64,000 nucleotides of DNA from Klebsiella grimontii (GCF_900200035.1 NZ_FZTC01000019.1:372001-436000), one strand, 5' to 3'; shown: positions 24,773 through 33,770, numbered from the stretch's first letter. Notes: a model not told the origin generated them from the letters alone. Program-made: numbers and translations.

Positions 24773-25207
24773 CTACTCAACATACCGGCTGATGGTCACC
24801 GTCGCTGTGCCCGGCTGGTCAAGCGATTTAAGCCCCTCGACCACTCGGCCAAGCTTTATCAGCCCGGACGATTGGCGAAAATCCTCGCGAAAAATGGCCA
24901 GATTGCCCCACGGCGCGTAATAGGCGATGTCGCCGCGCCGTGGGGTTAGCGATGCGCCAGGATCCGCCTGGCGCAATTTAGCCGGCAGCCAGGCGATTTT
25001 TTCCGTGGAACCATAATCCTCAAGCTTCACCGTCATCGGCAGCTGTGCCAGGAACTCATTAGCCGCTGCGCTCTCATCCAGCAAACCGACTACCGTCGTT
25101 GCGTTAAACGCAAACTGAATCTTCACGCCGTTCTCCTGCCCGGCAGAGAATGCCGCGCCCGTTGTTGCCATAAAAATGATTAGCGTGGCGCTAAGAGAGT
25201 TGAACAT
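24773..25207 (-). CDS. Exported cyclophilin-like-fold protein
   Basis: A 144-aa protein with a signal peptide (MFNSLSATLIIFMATTGAAF...SAG) followed by a small cyclophilin-like beta-barrel domain: VKIQFAFNATTVVGLLDES, FLAQLPMTVKLEDYG, RRGDIAYYAPWGNLAIF, GLIKLGRVVEGL. The family has no known isomerase activity. The ATG at 25207 lies 4 nt after the stop of the upstream exported protein; a longer frame to 25246 would overlap that gene and bury the signal peptide. It is the last gene of a LysR-headed leftward group. Confidence 0.8.
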   Translation of the reverse strand: MFNSLSATLIIFMATTGAAFSAGQENGVKIQFAFNATTVVGLLDESAAANEFLAQLPMTVKLEDYGSTEKIAWLPAKLRQADPGASLTPRRGDIAYYAPWGNLAIFREDFRQSSGLIKLGRVVEGLKSLDQPGTATVTISRYVE

Positions 25208-25211
25208 CCGC

Positions 25212-26012
25212 TCACCCTGCCAGGCCGCGAGCGCGCAGGACTTCACTGACCACCGCTACCGCCGAAAAGGCGTTTGGCCAGCCGGCATAGAAAGCGGCAT
25301 GCGCAACGACCTCTCCCGCCTCTTCCGCGGTGAGGCCGTTATCCATCGCCCGGTTAAGGTGGTAGCCAATTTGCGCGCTTTGCCCGGCGGCAATCAGCGC
25401 GCTGACCGTCACCAGGCTGCGGTCGCGCGGCTTCAGCCCCGGGCGCTGCCACAGGTCAAGAAACAGCGGTTGCGTTGTGAACTTCACCAGCCCGGGGGAA
25501 ATCGCGCCGACGTTCTGCTCTACCGTTGTTGAGCGCTGCTTTTCCATCGCCTGATTAAGAGGAAGCAGCTCCGGGGACGCCGAAGCCAGCTGCTCGCGGC
25601 CAATACCGCGCGCGATAAAAATATCTTTCGTCACCGCAACGGCGGACATCGCGTTAGGCCAGCCGGAATAAAAAGCCAGATGAGTAACGATCTCGGAGAT
25701 TTCAGCCGCTGTGACCCCATTATCCAGGGCAACGTCAACGTAATGTTTTAGCTCCGCGGGCTGGTGACGGGCGATAAGGATCGCTACGGTCACGATGCTG
25801 CGATCGCGGCGCGAGAGTTCATTTCGCGCCCAGAGGTCCTCTGTCAACACCTCGCTGCCGAAACGGGCAAGCGCGGGCGCGACGGATTGAACATCTTCAA
25901 CGGACAACTGGGTTGGGCTAAATGGAGCCATTTTTTCACCTCTTTTTTCTTCAGCCAGGACGGGAGCGCCCAGCATCAACGACATGGCGGCAGCGGTAAT
26001 AAAAGCTTTCAC
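25212..26012 (-). CDS. Exported protein with two carboxymuconolactone decarboxylase (CMD) domains
   Basis: A 266-aa protein with a signal peptide (MKAFITAAAMSLMLG...LA/EEKRG) and two CMD repeats. Repeat one (about 50-125) reads RRDRSIVTVAILIARHQ, DNGVTAAEISEIVTHLAFYSG; repeat two (about 180-260) reads PRDRSLVTVSALIAAG, DNGLTAEEAGEVVAHAAFYAG. The AhpD-type CxxC pair is absent, so peroxidase activity of that kind is not expected. Helical tandem CMD proteins often take part in peroxide or lactone chemistry. It is coupled tightly to the cyclophilin-like gene. Confidence 0.85.
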   Translation of the reverse strand: MKAFITAAAMSLMLGAPVLAEEKRGEKMAPFSPTQLSVEDVQSVAPALARFGSEVLTEDLWARNELSRRDRSIVTVAILIARHQPAELKHYVDVALDNGVTAAEISEIVTHLAFYSGWPNAMSAVAVTKDIFIARGIGREQLASASPELLPLNQAMEKQRSTTVEQNVGAISPGLVKFTTQPLFLDLWQRPGLKPRDRSLVTVSALIAAGQSAQIGYHLNRAMDNGLTAEEAGEVVAHAAFYAGWPNAFSAVAVVSEVLRARGLAG

Positions 26013-26033
26013 GATAAATTCCTCATCGGCATA

Positions 26034-26630
26034 TTAATTCGTCAGCCTTTCCACCAGCTGGCGCTGATACTCAGGAAGCCGGCGGCGGCTGGCATTCTCA
26101 AAAACCAGCGGGGGAAGCCAGGTCATGCCCGCATGCAGCGCGCTGGCCTTCATCGGCGTAAAGACGTCGGCCAGGCTGACGCCGATCCGCCCGGACTCGC
26201 CGTAGGTGGATTCACCTCCCGCGGCCGTCGTCACGATCATCATCTCTTTGCCCTGCCATATCCCCGGCCCCACGCTACCCCAGGTATCGTTCAGCCAGGC
26301 CTTCATCATCGGCGTGATGTTGAACCAGTGGGTCGGGAAAATAAAAACGACGCGCGCGTGTTCCCGCATAAGCCGTCGCTCTTCATCGGCATTGATGTTT
26401 CGGCTGTCAAAGCCGTAAAGCGCCTCGAGATTGCGTACGGTCACGCCGGGCACGCTTCGCGCAGCCTCCTCCAGACCGTTGGTCATGACCGATTGTTCAG
26501 GATAAGGATGGGAGACAATAACCAGCGTGTTAGCCTCGGCGGCACGGCTGGTAGGGGTAAAGCTAAACAGAAACGCGGTGACGGCCAAAAGCCAGAACAG
26601 ACCGGGAATACAGCGGTGCGAATAGTTCAT
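26034..26630 (-). CDS. Exported NAD(P)H-quinone oxidoreductase-like flavodoxin-fold protein
   Basis: A 198-aa protein of the KefF/MdaB-type flavodoxin-fold family: LVIVSHPYPEQSVMTNGLEEA for the FMN loop, RVVFIFPTHWFNITPMMKAWLND for the conserved FMN-binding region, and VTTAAGGESTYGE. It is preceded by a clear signal peptide (MNYSHRCIPGLFWLLAVTAF...SRA/AEAN), which is unusual for an enzyme using FMN and NAD(P)H. The ATG at 26630 follows GGAGAGCTTG. It leads three exported proteins. Confidence 0.83.
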   Translation of the reverse strand: MNYSHRCIPGLFWLLAVTAFLFSFTPTSRAAEANTLVIVSHPYPEQSVMTNGLEEAARSVPGVTVRNLEALYGFDSRNINADEERRLMREHARVVFIFPTHWFNITPMMKAWLNDTWGSVGPGIWQGKEMMIVTTAAGGESTYGESGRIGVSLADVFTPMKASALHAGMTWLPPLVFENASRRRLPEYQRQLVERLTN

Positions 26631-26728
26631 CAAGCTCTCCTTCTCTTTTGCCACAGGTTAAGGCGCGGAATAAGAAGGAGCCAGCCCTCGCTATCGAATG
26701 GGGCTGTGAGTTATTTTCATCAATCGGG

Positions 26729-27637
26729 CTACAGACCGAGCGGCTTCATTTCCCGCACAAGGGAGATTAACAGGCGCAGCCCAGTAGGAAGCTGATGACG
26801 GCTGGAGTAATAGATATAGAATCCCGGTCCGTATGAGGCCCAGTCGGTCAGCACCAGACGCAGGCGCCCGGCGCTGACGTGCTCTGCTATCAGCGGTTCC
26901 GGCAGGTACATCAGGCCGAACCCCTGCAGAATGGCCACTACGCCCGTCTCCGCCAGATCGACCGTTAATAGCGGCGGCACTTTGACGGTGAGCTGCTCTT
27001 CGCCGCGTTCAAACTCCCATTTATAAATCCGGTTGTTTCCCAGACGATTGCTGACGCAGCGGTGCTGGTGAAGATCGTTGGGATGCCGGGGTTCGCCAAA
27101 GCGGACAAGATATTCCGGCGACGCCGCGACCACCCAGCGCACATCGGCGGACAGGCGCTGCGCCACCATATCTTCCGGCACGGTTCCGCCATAGCGGATC
27201 CCGGCGTCGAAGCGCTGTTCCGTGACGTCGACAATGCGATTGCTGGCCACGATATCCAGCTCAATATCGGGATAACGTTCGGCAAAAACCGGCAGTACCG
27301 GAGCCAGCAGCAGCGTGGCGGCCTCAACGGCGACGTTAAGCCGAATATGCCCCGCCGGCGAATCGCGGAACTGGTTGAGCTGTTCCATCGCGGCATCGAT
27401 GGAGGCGACCGGCTCGCTTACCGCGCTGGCCAGGCTCTCGCCTGCCGCCGTCAGGGTGACGCTTTTGCTCGTGCGGTTCAGCAGGCGTACGCCCAGCCGC
27501 GCCTCAAACCCCTTCAGGGCGTGGCTTAGGGTCGAGGCGCTCACCCCAAGTTCGACGGCAGCCTTACTAAAACTATGATGGCGCGCGATGGCGCAAAAAT
27601 AGATAAGGTCGGCCATATCGGCACGGTTCACATTCAT
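26729..27637 (-). CDS. LysR-family transcriptional regulator
   Basis: A 302-aa LysR protein (DLIYFCAIARHHSFSKAAVE and STLSHALKGFEARLGVRLLNR in the winged helix; effector domain from GHIRLNVAVEAATLLLAPVL). It resembles the group that often controls aldo-keto or quinone reductase genes. It lies upstream of and in the same direction as the exported flavodoxin-fold gene (98 nt between the genes) and diverges from the DLH/DUF1349 operon, so it could serve either. Confidence 0.92.
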   Translation of the reverse strand: MNVNRADMADLIYFCAIARHHSFSKAAVELGVSASTLSHALKGFEARLGVRLLNRTSKSVTLTAAGESLASAVSEPVASIDAAMEQLNQFRDSPAGHIRLNVAVEAATLLLAPVLPVFAERYPDIELDIVASNRIVDVTEQRFDAGIRYGGTVPEDMVAQRLSADVRWVVAASPEYLVRFGEPRHPNDLHQHRCVSNRLGNNRIYKWEFERGEEQLTVKVPPLLTVDLAETGVVAILQGFGLMYLPEPLIAEHVSAGRLRLVLTDWASYGPGFYIYYSSRHQLPTGLRLLISLVREMKPLGL

Positions 27638-27847
27638 ACGGCCTCGCTAACGGGGTAAAAGAGAAGCTAAAAAAATAACGGTACCGTGATGTCATGCCGC
27701 ATCGTGGCGATCGTCCGCGAAGGAAAATCAAAGACCTTAATGCACGAGCAACCTGCCGGGCGGTAGGTTTATACTACAGGCTTCAGCCCTGATAAACTGT
27801 CCATCCGACCGGTAATAAACCCTATTTTGTCCGCCAGAGGCGCGTTT

Positions 27848-28447
27848 ATGTTACCTGATTGCGATAAAGCCATCGTCCTGCTGCATGAAATCTATGGCCT
27901 CAACGCGCATATTCAGCGAACCGCCGCGACCTGGAGAAGCCGCGGTTACGCTGTCTTTACGCCCGCGCTTTTTCCCCACTCTGCGCCTTTTGCTTATGAC
28001 CAGCAGGACGAGGCCTGGCGCCACTTTTCCGATAACGTCGGATTTGATACCGCCGCCATTGTGTCGCTGCTGGCCGAGCTTAGAGCGAAATACGGCACGC
28101 TAATTCTTATCGGCTACAGCGTGGGCGCCACCTTAGCCTGGCTGGCCGCCAGGAGCGGGCTCTGCGACGCCGCGGTGTGCCATTATGGATCGCGGATCCG
28201 CCTGTACAGCGACGTTGCGCCCCCCAGCCCGACGCTTGTCATCATCGCCCGTAATGAACCGGCGTTCGATCCCCGCGTCATGCAAAACGAGCTGGAGAAA
28301 ATTCCCTCCGTGACCTGCCGGATGTTCAATGCGCAGCACGGTTTTTGTGATGCCGACAGCCCGGCATGGGACGCGCGCCTCGCTCAGCAGGCAGACGAGG
28401 ACACGCTGCGCTTTTTAACGCTTATTCAGCAAACACAGGAGGCCTAA
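27848..28447 (+). CDS. Dienelactone hydrolase-family protein
   Basis: A 199-aa alpha/beta hydrolase: IVLLHEIYGLNAHIQR is the DLH N-terminal motif, the nucleophile elbow is GYSVGA with Ser91 where classical dienelactone hydrolase has Cys, and His164 (NAQHGF) is the base. The length is shorter than the usual 230. Substrate unknown. The ATG at 27848 follows AGAGG by seven bases. Its TAA overlaps the ATG of the next gene, so the two are translated together. Confidence 0.83.
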   Translation: MLPDCDKAIVLLHEIYGLNAHIQRTAATWRSRGYAVFTPALFPHSAPFAYDQQDEAWRHFSDNVGFDTAAIVSLLAELRAKYGTLILIGYSVGATLAWLAARSGLCDAAVCHYGSRIRLYSDVAPPSPTLVIIARNEPAFDPRVMQNELEKIPSVTCRMFNAQHGFCDADSPAWDARLAQQADEDTLRFLTLIQQTQEA

Positions 28448-29019
28448 TGCATCAGGTATTTCACTGGATTAACGAACCCGCGACATGGTCGGAAGAGGAC
28501 GGCGTACTCCGCGTAGTCACCGATGCGCAAACCGACTTCTGGCGCGAAACCTGGTACGGATTTGAGCGCTTCTCCGGCCATATCTACGCGACGGAGGCCG
28601 CAGCGGATTTCACCTTTCAGGTGCGGGTCCGCGCCGACTTCAGCACCCTGTATGACCAGGCGGGGATCCTGCTTATGCAGGACGCGCAACGCTGGCTCAA
28701 GGCCGGTATTGAGTACAATGACGGCGCGCCCGCTATCGGCAGCGTATTGACGCAGGGGAAATCAGACTGGGCGACCGGTGTTTTCCCGGGCGACCCCGGC
28801 GAATTCTGGCTGCGTCTGACCCGTCGGGGGGAAGCGCTGCGCCTGCAGTACTCTACGGATGGCCGTCAGTGGCCGCTGCTGCGGCTGTGCCCTTTTCCCA
28901 GCGGAGCGGTGAAGATCGGCGTCATGTGCTGCACGCCGCAGCGTAGCGGACTACGGGTTAATTTCCACGATATAGCGCTGCTGCCGCCAAACGAGAAAGA
29001 TCTGCACGACCTGAGCTGA
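28447..29019 (+). CDS. DUF1349 protein (concanavalin-like fold)
   Basis: A 190-aa protein of the DUF1349 family: TDFWRETWYGF, FQVRVRADFSTLYDQAGILL, WLKAGIEYNDGAP, SDWATGVFPGDPGEFWLRLTR, IGVMCCTPQRSGLRVNFHDI. The fold is a regulator-like or carbohydrate-binding beta sandwich; function unknown. The start overlaps the hydrolase stop (TAATG at 28445-28449), showing translational coupling. No signal peptide. Confidence 0.85.
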   Translation: MHQVFHWINEPATWSEEDGVLRVVTDAQTDFWRETWYGFERFSGHIYATEAAADFTFQVRVRADFSTLYDQAGILLMQDAQRWLKAGIEYNDGAPAIGSVLTQGKSDWATGVFPGDPGEFWLRLTRRGEALRLQYSTDGRQWPLLRLCPFPSGAVKIGVMCCTPQRSGLRVNFHDIALLPPNEKDLHDLS

Positions 29020-29152
29020 GTCGCCAGCTCGCGCGCGGGCAAAATCGCGGAATAATCGCGATGAAGGTATGATTTTTAGCCCCCCGGCCTGCATGGCCTC
29101 CTCCTTGCTGCTAGATTGGCATCGACCTTCAGACCAACTATGAGGAGGAGCC

Positions 29153-29545
29153 ATGTTTTCTTACATCATGCTCGGCACCAACGATCTGCCGCGCGCGCTG
29201 CGTTTTTACGACCCGCTGATGGCAATGCTGGGGCATCCCCAGAGCGGTCGGAGCGATGAAGGCGCATCGTGGGGGACATTCAGCGGAAACAGCACCATCG
29301 GACTGTGCGTTGGCAGACCGTTTAACCAGCAGCAGGCGACGACGGGTAACGGCGTGATGGTAGCGCTGAACGCTCGTTCAGTTGAGCATATTCAGCAGCT
29401 GCATCAGCTGGCGCTGAACCTCGGGGGAACTGATGAAGGCGCCCCTGGACACCGCCCGCAGTACGGTGAGGGCTTCCACAGCGCCTACGTCAGGGATCCG
29501 GACGGCAATAAGCTGGCGTTTGTGTATTACGCAAGCGCAGGCTAA
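29153..29545 (+). CDS. VOC-family (glyoxalase/bleomycin resistance-like) protein
   Basis: A 130-aa vicinal-oxygen-chelate protein with a paired beta-alpha-beta fold: MFSYIMLGTNDLPRALRFYD at the N-terminus, NGVMVALNARSVEHIQQL in the middle, and YVRDPDGNKLAFVYY at the end. It looks like the small DUF-type lyases often annotated as glutathione transferase or glyoxalase relatives. TGAGGAGGAGCC precedes the ATG, a very strong ribosome site. Confidence 0.88.
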   Translation: MFSYIMLGTNDLPRALRFYDPLMAMLGHPQSGRSDEGASWGTFSGNSTIGLCVGRPFNQQQATTGNGVMVALNARSVEHIQQLHQLALNLGGTDEGAPGHRPQYGEGFHSAYVRDPDGNKLAFVYYASAG

Positions 29546-29567
29546 GCCCGCAGAACGAGAGGTTAAG

Positions 29568-29595
29568 GCAGGGTTCGCGCATGGCGAAACCCTGC
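29568..29595. terminator. Hairpin between convergent VOC and DJ-1 genes
   Basis: GCAGGGTTCGC pairs with GCGAAACCCTGC, with one extra A bulged. It lies 23 nt beyond the VOC stop. There is no T-run, so termination efficiency is uncertain. Confidence 0.45.
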
Positions 29596-29725
29596 GCGTT
29601 GCTGAACATCGCGCCGGGCTCGTGCCGCCTGTTTCACCTTCGGCGCTCACCGGTCATTCACGGCGCGCCCACGAGAAAGGCATTTTGTTTCAGCCCGTTG
29701 CCGTACAGCAGCGGTCGTCTCTGAC

Positions 29726-30337
29726 TCAGCCTTCAGTAAACATTCCCGACGTAAACGCCGCCCGCATCGCTTCGATTTCGCCCGCCTGCGTCGCGTTTAA
29801 TGCCGCCAGCATATTGCAGGTAAAATCCACAAAGCCAACCCCATTGGCGGTCACCAGATTGCCGTCGCGAACCGAAGGCACGCTTCGGTAGCGCGCAGCG
29901 CCGCTGTAGGCGGAGCCCGCTCTGTTCTGCAGGTAGGCCAGCCCGTTCGAGGTGTGGTCGACATCATTGAGAAAGCCGTGCGCGCCGAGGAATGCCGAAG
30001 CATCGCATATCGCGCCAACCACGATCTGCCGGGCCTGCGCTTGCTCTACCAGCGGCACCACCCGCCGGGCCTCTTCTCCCCACCAGTTCATACCGCCCAC
30101 CAACACCAGCGCGGCGTAATCATCGGGTATCATCTCGAAGGTATAATCCGGCAGGCAACGGACCCCGCCAATGGACATCACCGGCCCCGCATCCGCGGCA
30201 ACGGTCCTGACATCATACTGCGGCTCCCATATGCCAAACCCCCGGCGCAGCCCTGGCGCCAGCAGGGCAAACTCCCAGTCGGCATACTCCTCGATGAGCA
30301 CAAACAACACTTCTTTACGCGTATCCATAAATCTCAT
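29726..30337 (-). CDS. DJ-1/PfpI-family protein
   Basis: A 203-aa protein of the class-I glutamine amidotransferase-like fold: VLFVLIEEYADWEFALL at the N-terminus with the conserved Glu, ALVLVGGMNWWGEE, and the nucleophile elbow VVGAICDASAFLG (Cys111). These proteins act as chaperone-like, glyoxalase-III-like or regulatory hydrolases. Two ATGs (30337, 30328) are possible; GGGAG lies just upstream of the first, so I keep it. Confidence 0.87.
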   Translation of the reverse strand: MRFMDTRKEVLFVLIEEYADWEFALLAPGLRRGFGIWEPQYDVRTVAADAGPVMSIGGVRCLPDYTFEMIPDDYAALVLVGGMNWWGEEARRVVPLVEQAQARQIVVGAICDASAFLGAHGFLNDVDHTSNGLAYLQNRAGSAYSGAARYRSVPSVRDGNLVTANGVGFVDFTCNMLAALNATQAGEIEAMRAAFTSGMFTEG

Positions 30338-30536
30338 TCACTCCCTGGTCAACGGAATTAGCCGTCGCGGCATCCGCCAAGCCCTTCGCTGTCGCGATCG
30401 ATATTCTCGTCGTGCCGCCGCCACAAACTGTATAAATACACAGTAATGAAGGCAAGGTTAATTTTCCCCTTATGGCAATCCGCACTCATTTTTGCGAGCC
30501 TGCTCCCCGGATAGAACCACTATCCGGGGACATTGG

Positions 30537-31163
30537 CTATCGTCTTCTGCGATCCGGGCCTGCAGACAACGGAATGCGCCTGTGGGCGAGGAGAACCTCC
30601 CTGGTGATATAAAGCGTATATCCCTCCGGCCTCAGCCGGGGCGATCGCAACGCCTTCAGGGTGATGCCGCCGATATCTCCCGACGCAAGGCGCTTACGGA
30701 CAGCGCTACCGCTAAGGCACAGCTGACTTCGCAGCACCGATAGCAGGCTGGTCTGAAAGGCTCGCGCGACGGTAACCTCCACTCTCACCTGAGAAGCGCG
30801 AACAAGGCTGATTCGCCAGCGCTCCTTGACCATGAATTCAGGCGATCCTGACGGCGACGCGCGATTACGCCGCAGCACCAGCAGATCGTGAGAATAAGCC
30901 TCGACGGCAGATTTATCGTTAGCGATAAGCCGCTCGTAGAGCTGCGGATTGATTTTGCTGATCGGTAAACGAGAGAACAGGCTGATGTTCCAGGTATACG
31001 CGCAGCGGACGCACTGATAGATACTCCAGACATCGAGCATCTTTTTTTGTGAATTGACCCGGAAGGCGCCGGATGGGGTGAAATCCTGCTGCCCATGACA
31101 GGCGGGGCAGCGTTTGCTAATCAGCTGGTAGCCCACGGGGCTGACGTTCCATGTGACTTTCAT
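30537..31163 (-). CDS. DUF1062 zinc-ribbon protein
   Basis: A 208-aa protein with two CxxC pairs, CPAC (19-22) and CVRC (51-54), that should form a zinc ribbon, followed by a helical, Arg-rich region (RKRLASGDIGGITLKALR resembles an S4-like RNA-binding motif). This matches DUF1062, of unknown function. An S4-like C-terminal part would suggest RNA binding; that is my inference. Monocistronic. Confidence 0.82.
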   Translation of the reverse strand: MKVTWNVSPVGYQLISKRCPACHGQQDFTPSGAFRVNSQKKMLDVWSIYQCVRCAYTWNISLFSRLPISKINPQLYERLIANDKSAVEAYSHDLLVLRRNRASPSGSPEFMVKERWRISLVRASQVRVEVTVARAFQTSLLSVLRSQLCLSGSAVRKRLASGDIGGITLKALRSPRLRPEGYTLYITREVLLAHRRIPLSAGPDRRRR

Positions 31164-31529
31164 GGTGAACCTTTTTTAACCTATACAAAAGCGGATCCGT
31201 CGATAACGGACCGTGATTTTTGCGATGTGAAAAATATTTAGAGGATACTTTTCAGTGGGTTAAAAAAAGATTTCCAACACGACTACCCTGTCTGACCGCC
31301 AATGAATGGGCCTAAGCGTAACAAAGCGGCTAAGGGTAAAGGCATGCATTAAATCAATAAATACAGAGAATTCATTCATAAACAGCATTGTTTACCTTCT
31401 GTTCACAAAACGAGAAGCGGCTCACTGATCAAACAAACCTAAACGTTTATGTTTTGTCTCATAAACGTTTAGGTTAAGGAAATAACCGTTTATATCACGG
31501 GTAATTTTCATAAATGCAGAGAGCGAAAA
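31164..31529. other. Divergent regulatory region upstream of LacI regulator
   Basis: About 370 nt without a gene. The right half holds paired LacI-type operators (31438-31473) and a possible third half-site AACCGTTT (31484-31491). The left half is AT-rich and should contain the promoter of the DUF1062 gene. Confidence 0.55.
31438..31473. promoter_or_regulatory. Paired LacI-type operators
   Basis: CCTAAACGTTTATG and its exact complement CATAAACGTTTAGG form a 14-bp inverted repeat with an 8-nt spacer. Each arm contains the palindrome TAAACGTTTA with a central CG, the typical LacI-family operator. The two centres are 22 bp apart, about two helical turns, so two dimers could bind the same face. 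They lie 57-92 nt upstream of the regulator start, consistent with autoregulation. Confidence 0.75.
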
Positions 31530-32561
31530 ATGCGAAAAGCGACGATGCGGGACGTGAGTGAGGCGACGGGATTTTCAATGTTCACCGTCTCACGCGCGCT
31601 TAACGGTGGCGATGGCGTAGCTGATGATAGCCGGGAGCTGATTTTAAAAGTGGCGCGCGAGCTCGGCTACGTCCCTAACCGTGCGGCACAGGCGCTACGC
31701 CGTTCGAGCAGAGACTCGGTGGCGGTGATTACGGCTCATGCGTCGAACTCTTACTACCTCAACCTGATGTCCGGGATTCAGCAGATGCTGCAGCCTTCGC
31801 AGTGGACCGTGGTGCTTGGCGATATCGCGGTAAACGGGATCTACGACCGGGCGCAGGAAGATCGCATGATTAACCGCCTGATCGAATCGCGGATGGCCGG
31901 GATCATTTCGACGGTGACGCTCCAGCCGGAGAGCCTGAGCCTGCTTGCGAAATGGGATATCCCGGTGGTCTTTGTCGACTCTCCTCCCCGCGGCGAGCAC
32001 AATTTTCCCAGCGTCACCACCGACAATTACCATGCCAGCCTGCTGGTGGGGAACCATCTGGCGCAGCACGGCTATAAAAACTGGCTGCTGCTGATCTACC
32101 CGGACCGCTGGACCACGCGTTTTGAACGCGAGCGCGGGATCCGCGAAGCCGCTGAGCAGTGCGGCGCCACGCTTGAAGTCCTGGAAACGGAGAACGACGC
32201 ACAGTCGGCCTCTGAAAAACTGAGCCAATATCTGGCGCGCGGGGAAGCGCTGCCGGACGTGCTTATTGCCGGGAACAACCCTATTCTGCTGGGTTCGCTC
32301 AACCAGCTCCAGCAGCGCCAGATAGCCATTCCCGGCGATATGGCCCTTATTGCCTATGACGAATTCGACTGGGCGCCGCTGTTAAATCCACCGCTCACGG
32401 TGCTCAATGAAAACAGTGAAGAGATCGGCAGGCAGGCGGCAGAGATGCTGATTCGCTTAATTAATCAGGAAGGAAAAGGCGAAATAGAGACCCAACTTAA
32501 AGTTCCCGCCGCGCTGGTGATTCGCCAGTCCTGCGGCTGTAGAAAAGCCCATAACACTTAA
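31530..32561 (+). CDS. LacI-family transcriptional regulator
   Basis: A 343-aa LacI/GalR protein: helix-turn-helix and hinge MRKATMRDVSEATGFSMFTV and SRALNGGDGVADDSRELIL ending in NRAAQALRR, then a periplasmic-binding-protein-like core (VAVITAHASNSYYLNLMSGI, VPVVFVDSPP-like region, MALIAYDEFDWAPLL). It heads the rightward sugar operon and should sense the transported sugar or its phosphate. Confidence 0.93.
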   Translation: MRKATMRDVSEATGFSMFTVSRALNGGDGVADDSRELILKVARELGYVPNRAAQALRRSSRDSVAVITAHASNSYYLNLMSGIQQMLQPSQWTVVLGDIAVNGIYDRAQEDRMINRLIESRMAGIISTVTLQPESLSLLAKWDIPVVFVDSPPRGEHNFPSVTTDNYHASLLVGNHLAQHGYKNWLLLIYPDRWTTRFERERGIREAAEQCGATLEVLETENDAQSASEKLSQYLARGEALPDVLIAGNNPILLGSLNQLQQRQIAIPGDMALIAYDEFDWAPLLNPPLTVLNENSEEIGRQAAEMLIRLINQEGKGEIETQLKVPAALVIRQSCGCRKAHNT

Positions 32562-32816
32562 AAAGACACGATTGAGATGGCTGCCCAGACGGCATTGTAC
32601 GGGCCGACAGACATTGCTCTTGCGGTTCTGTCCTTCCAGCCAACAAGCGGCTAACCCGAGCGAAACAATTTTGCCGCCACTCTTTCATCATTTTAGCGAT
32701 TTAAATAACGGCTGAATTATTCAGTCGCGATTAAAAAACAACATCAGGGGATTATTTCTGAGGCATCCCCACACCTGGCCGTACCTCGTACCACAAGAAA
32801 ATGAAAGGAGCAGAAT

Positions 32817-33770
32817 ATGACCAAACTTCGTAAAGCATGGCTGGCTGTCGCGGTTGCCGCGGTAATCACCACCATGACAGGCTTGGCTCCCGCAGCCAGC
32901 GCCGCGCCGCAGGAAAGCAAAAAAATCGCCCGTATCGGATTAATGGTGCAGGACATGTCCAACCCGTTCTTCTCCGCGATGGAGAGAAACGCTAAGCAGG
33001 CTGCGGCTAAAATCGGCGCAACCCTTAATGTCCAGGATGCGCAGGTCGATCTGGCAAACCAGAACACGCAGATTGACGCTTTTATTCAGCAGAAAGTGGA
33101 TCTCATTATTATTTCCGCCGTCGATGAGTCCGGGATCGAACCGGCGATACAGCGGGCAAAAGCCGCCGGCATTATCGTTATCGCAGTCGATACCCCCGCT
33201 AAAGGCGCTGACGCGGCGATCATGACCAACGCCATTCAGGCCGGGGAGACCTCCTGCGAGTACTTGTTCAGCCAGATGGGCGGCAAAGGCAAAGTGCTGC
33301 TGGTCGATGGGACCCCAATTCAGACCATTATCGACCGCATTAAAGGCTGTAAAAACGTCGCGCAAAAATACCCGGATATCAAAATTGTCGGCCAGCAGGC
33401 ATCGCGCAACGACCGCGCATCGGGCCTGATGGTCACCACCGATATGCTCACGGCCAACCCGGACGTCTCCGGTATTTTCGGCATGAACGATCCTTCGGCC
33501 CTTGGCGCGGTGCTGGCGGTTGAACAGGCGGGCAAAGCGGGCGCGATCAACGTTACCGGCGTCGACGGTAGCCCGGAGGCGGTTGAAGAACTCAAGCGCG
33601 GCGGCTCGCCTTTTATCGGCACCGCGACGCAAAACCCGGGAGAAATGGTTCGCCAGGCCATATCGCTTGCTCAGGATATGGTCGACGGTAAGCCGATCGC
33701 CTCCCGTACCGTTTTGATCCCGAGCGTACTGGTCACCCGCGATAACGTGGGTAGCTATCCAGGCTGGTAA
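32817..33770 (+). CDS. Sugar ABC transporter substrate-binding protein (RbsB-like)
   Basis: A 317-aa periplasmic protein with a signal peptide (MTKLRKAWLAVAVAAVI...SA/APQES) and the type-I sugar-binding fold: RIGLMVQDMSNPFFSAMER, DLIIISAVDESGIEPAIQRA, IIVIAVDTPAKGAD, NDRASGLMVTTDMLTANP, IFGMNDPSALGA, VTGVDGSPEAVEELKRG. This is the ribose/xylose/galactose-binding family. GGAGCAGAAT precedes the ATG. It captures the sugar for the following ATPase and permease. Confidence 0.93.
   Translation: MTKLRKAWLAVAVAAVITTMTGLAPAASAAPQESKKIARIGLMVQDMSNPFFSAMERNAKQAAAKIGATLNVQDAQVDLANQNTQIDAFIQQKVDLIIISAVDESGIEPAIQRAKAAGIIVIAVDTPAKGADAAIMTNAIQAGETSCEYLFSQMGGKGKVLLVDGTPIQTIIDRIKGCKNVAQKYPDIKIVGQQASRNDRASGLMVTTDMLTANPDVSGIFGMNDPSALGAVLAVEQAGKAGAINVTGVDGSPEAVEELKRGGSPFIGTATQNPGEMVRQAISLAQDMVDGKPIASRTVLIPSVLVTRDNVGSYPGW

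Noticed and set aside
25764..26795. A 343-codon frame on the + strand
   Set aside because: It is antisense to the CMD, flavodoxin-fold and LysR genes, has a low-complexity His/Arg/Gln-rich translation, no ribosome site and no family likeness. It is a GC-driven shadow.
27794..27803. AAACTGTCCA, also found in the 33-nt dyad at 24693-24725
   Set aside because: A shared 10-mer in 64 kb on two strands is not rare enough to claim a common regulator site, and the second copy has no dyad.
32712..32724. Palindrome CTGAATTATTCAG upstream of the sugar-binding protein
   Set aside because: Short, AT-rich and lacking the CG-centred pattern of the LacI operators in this operon; likely chance.
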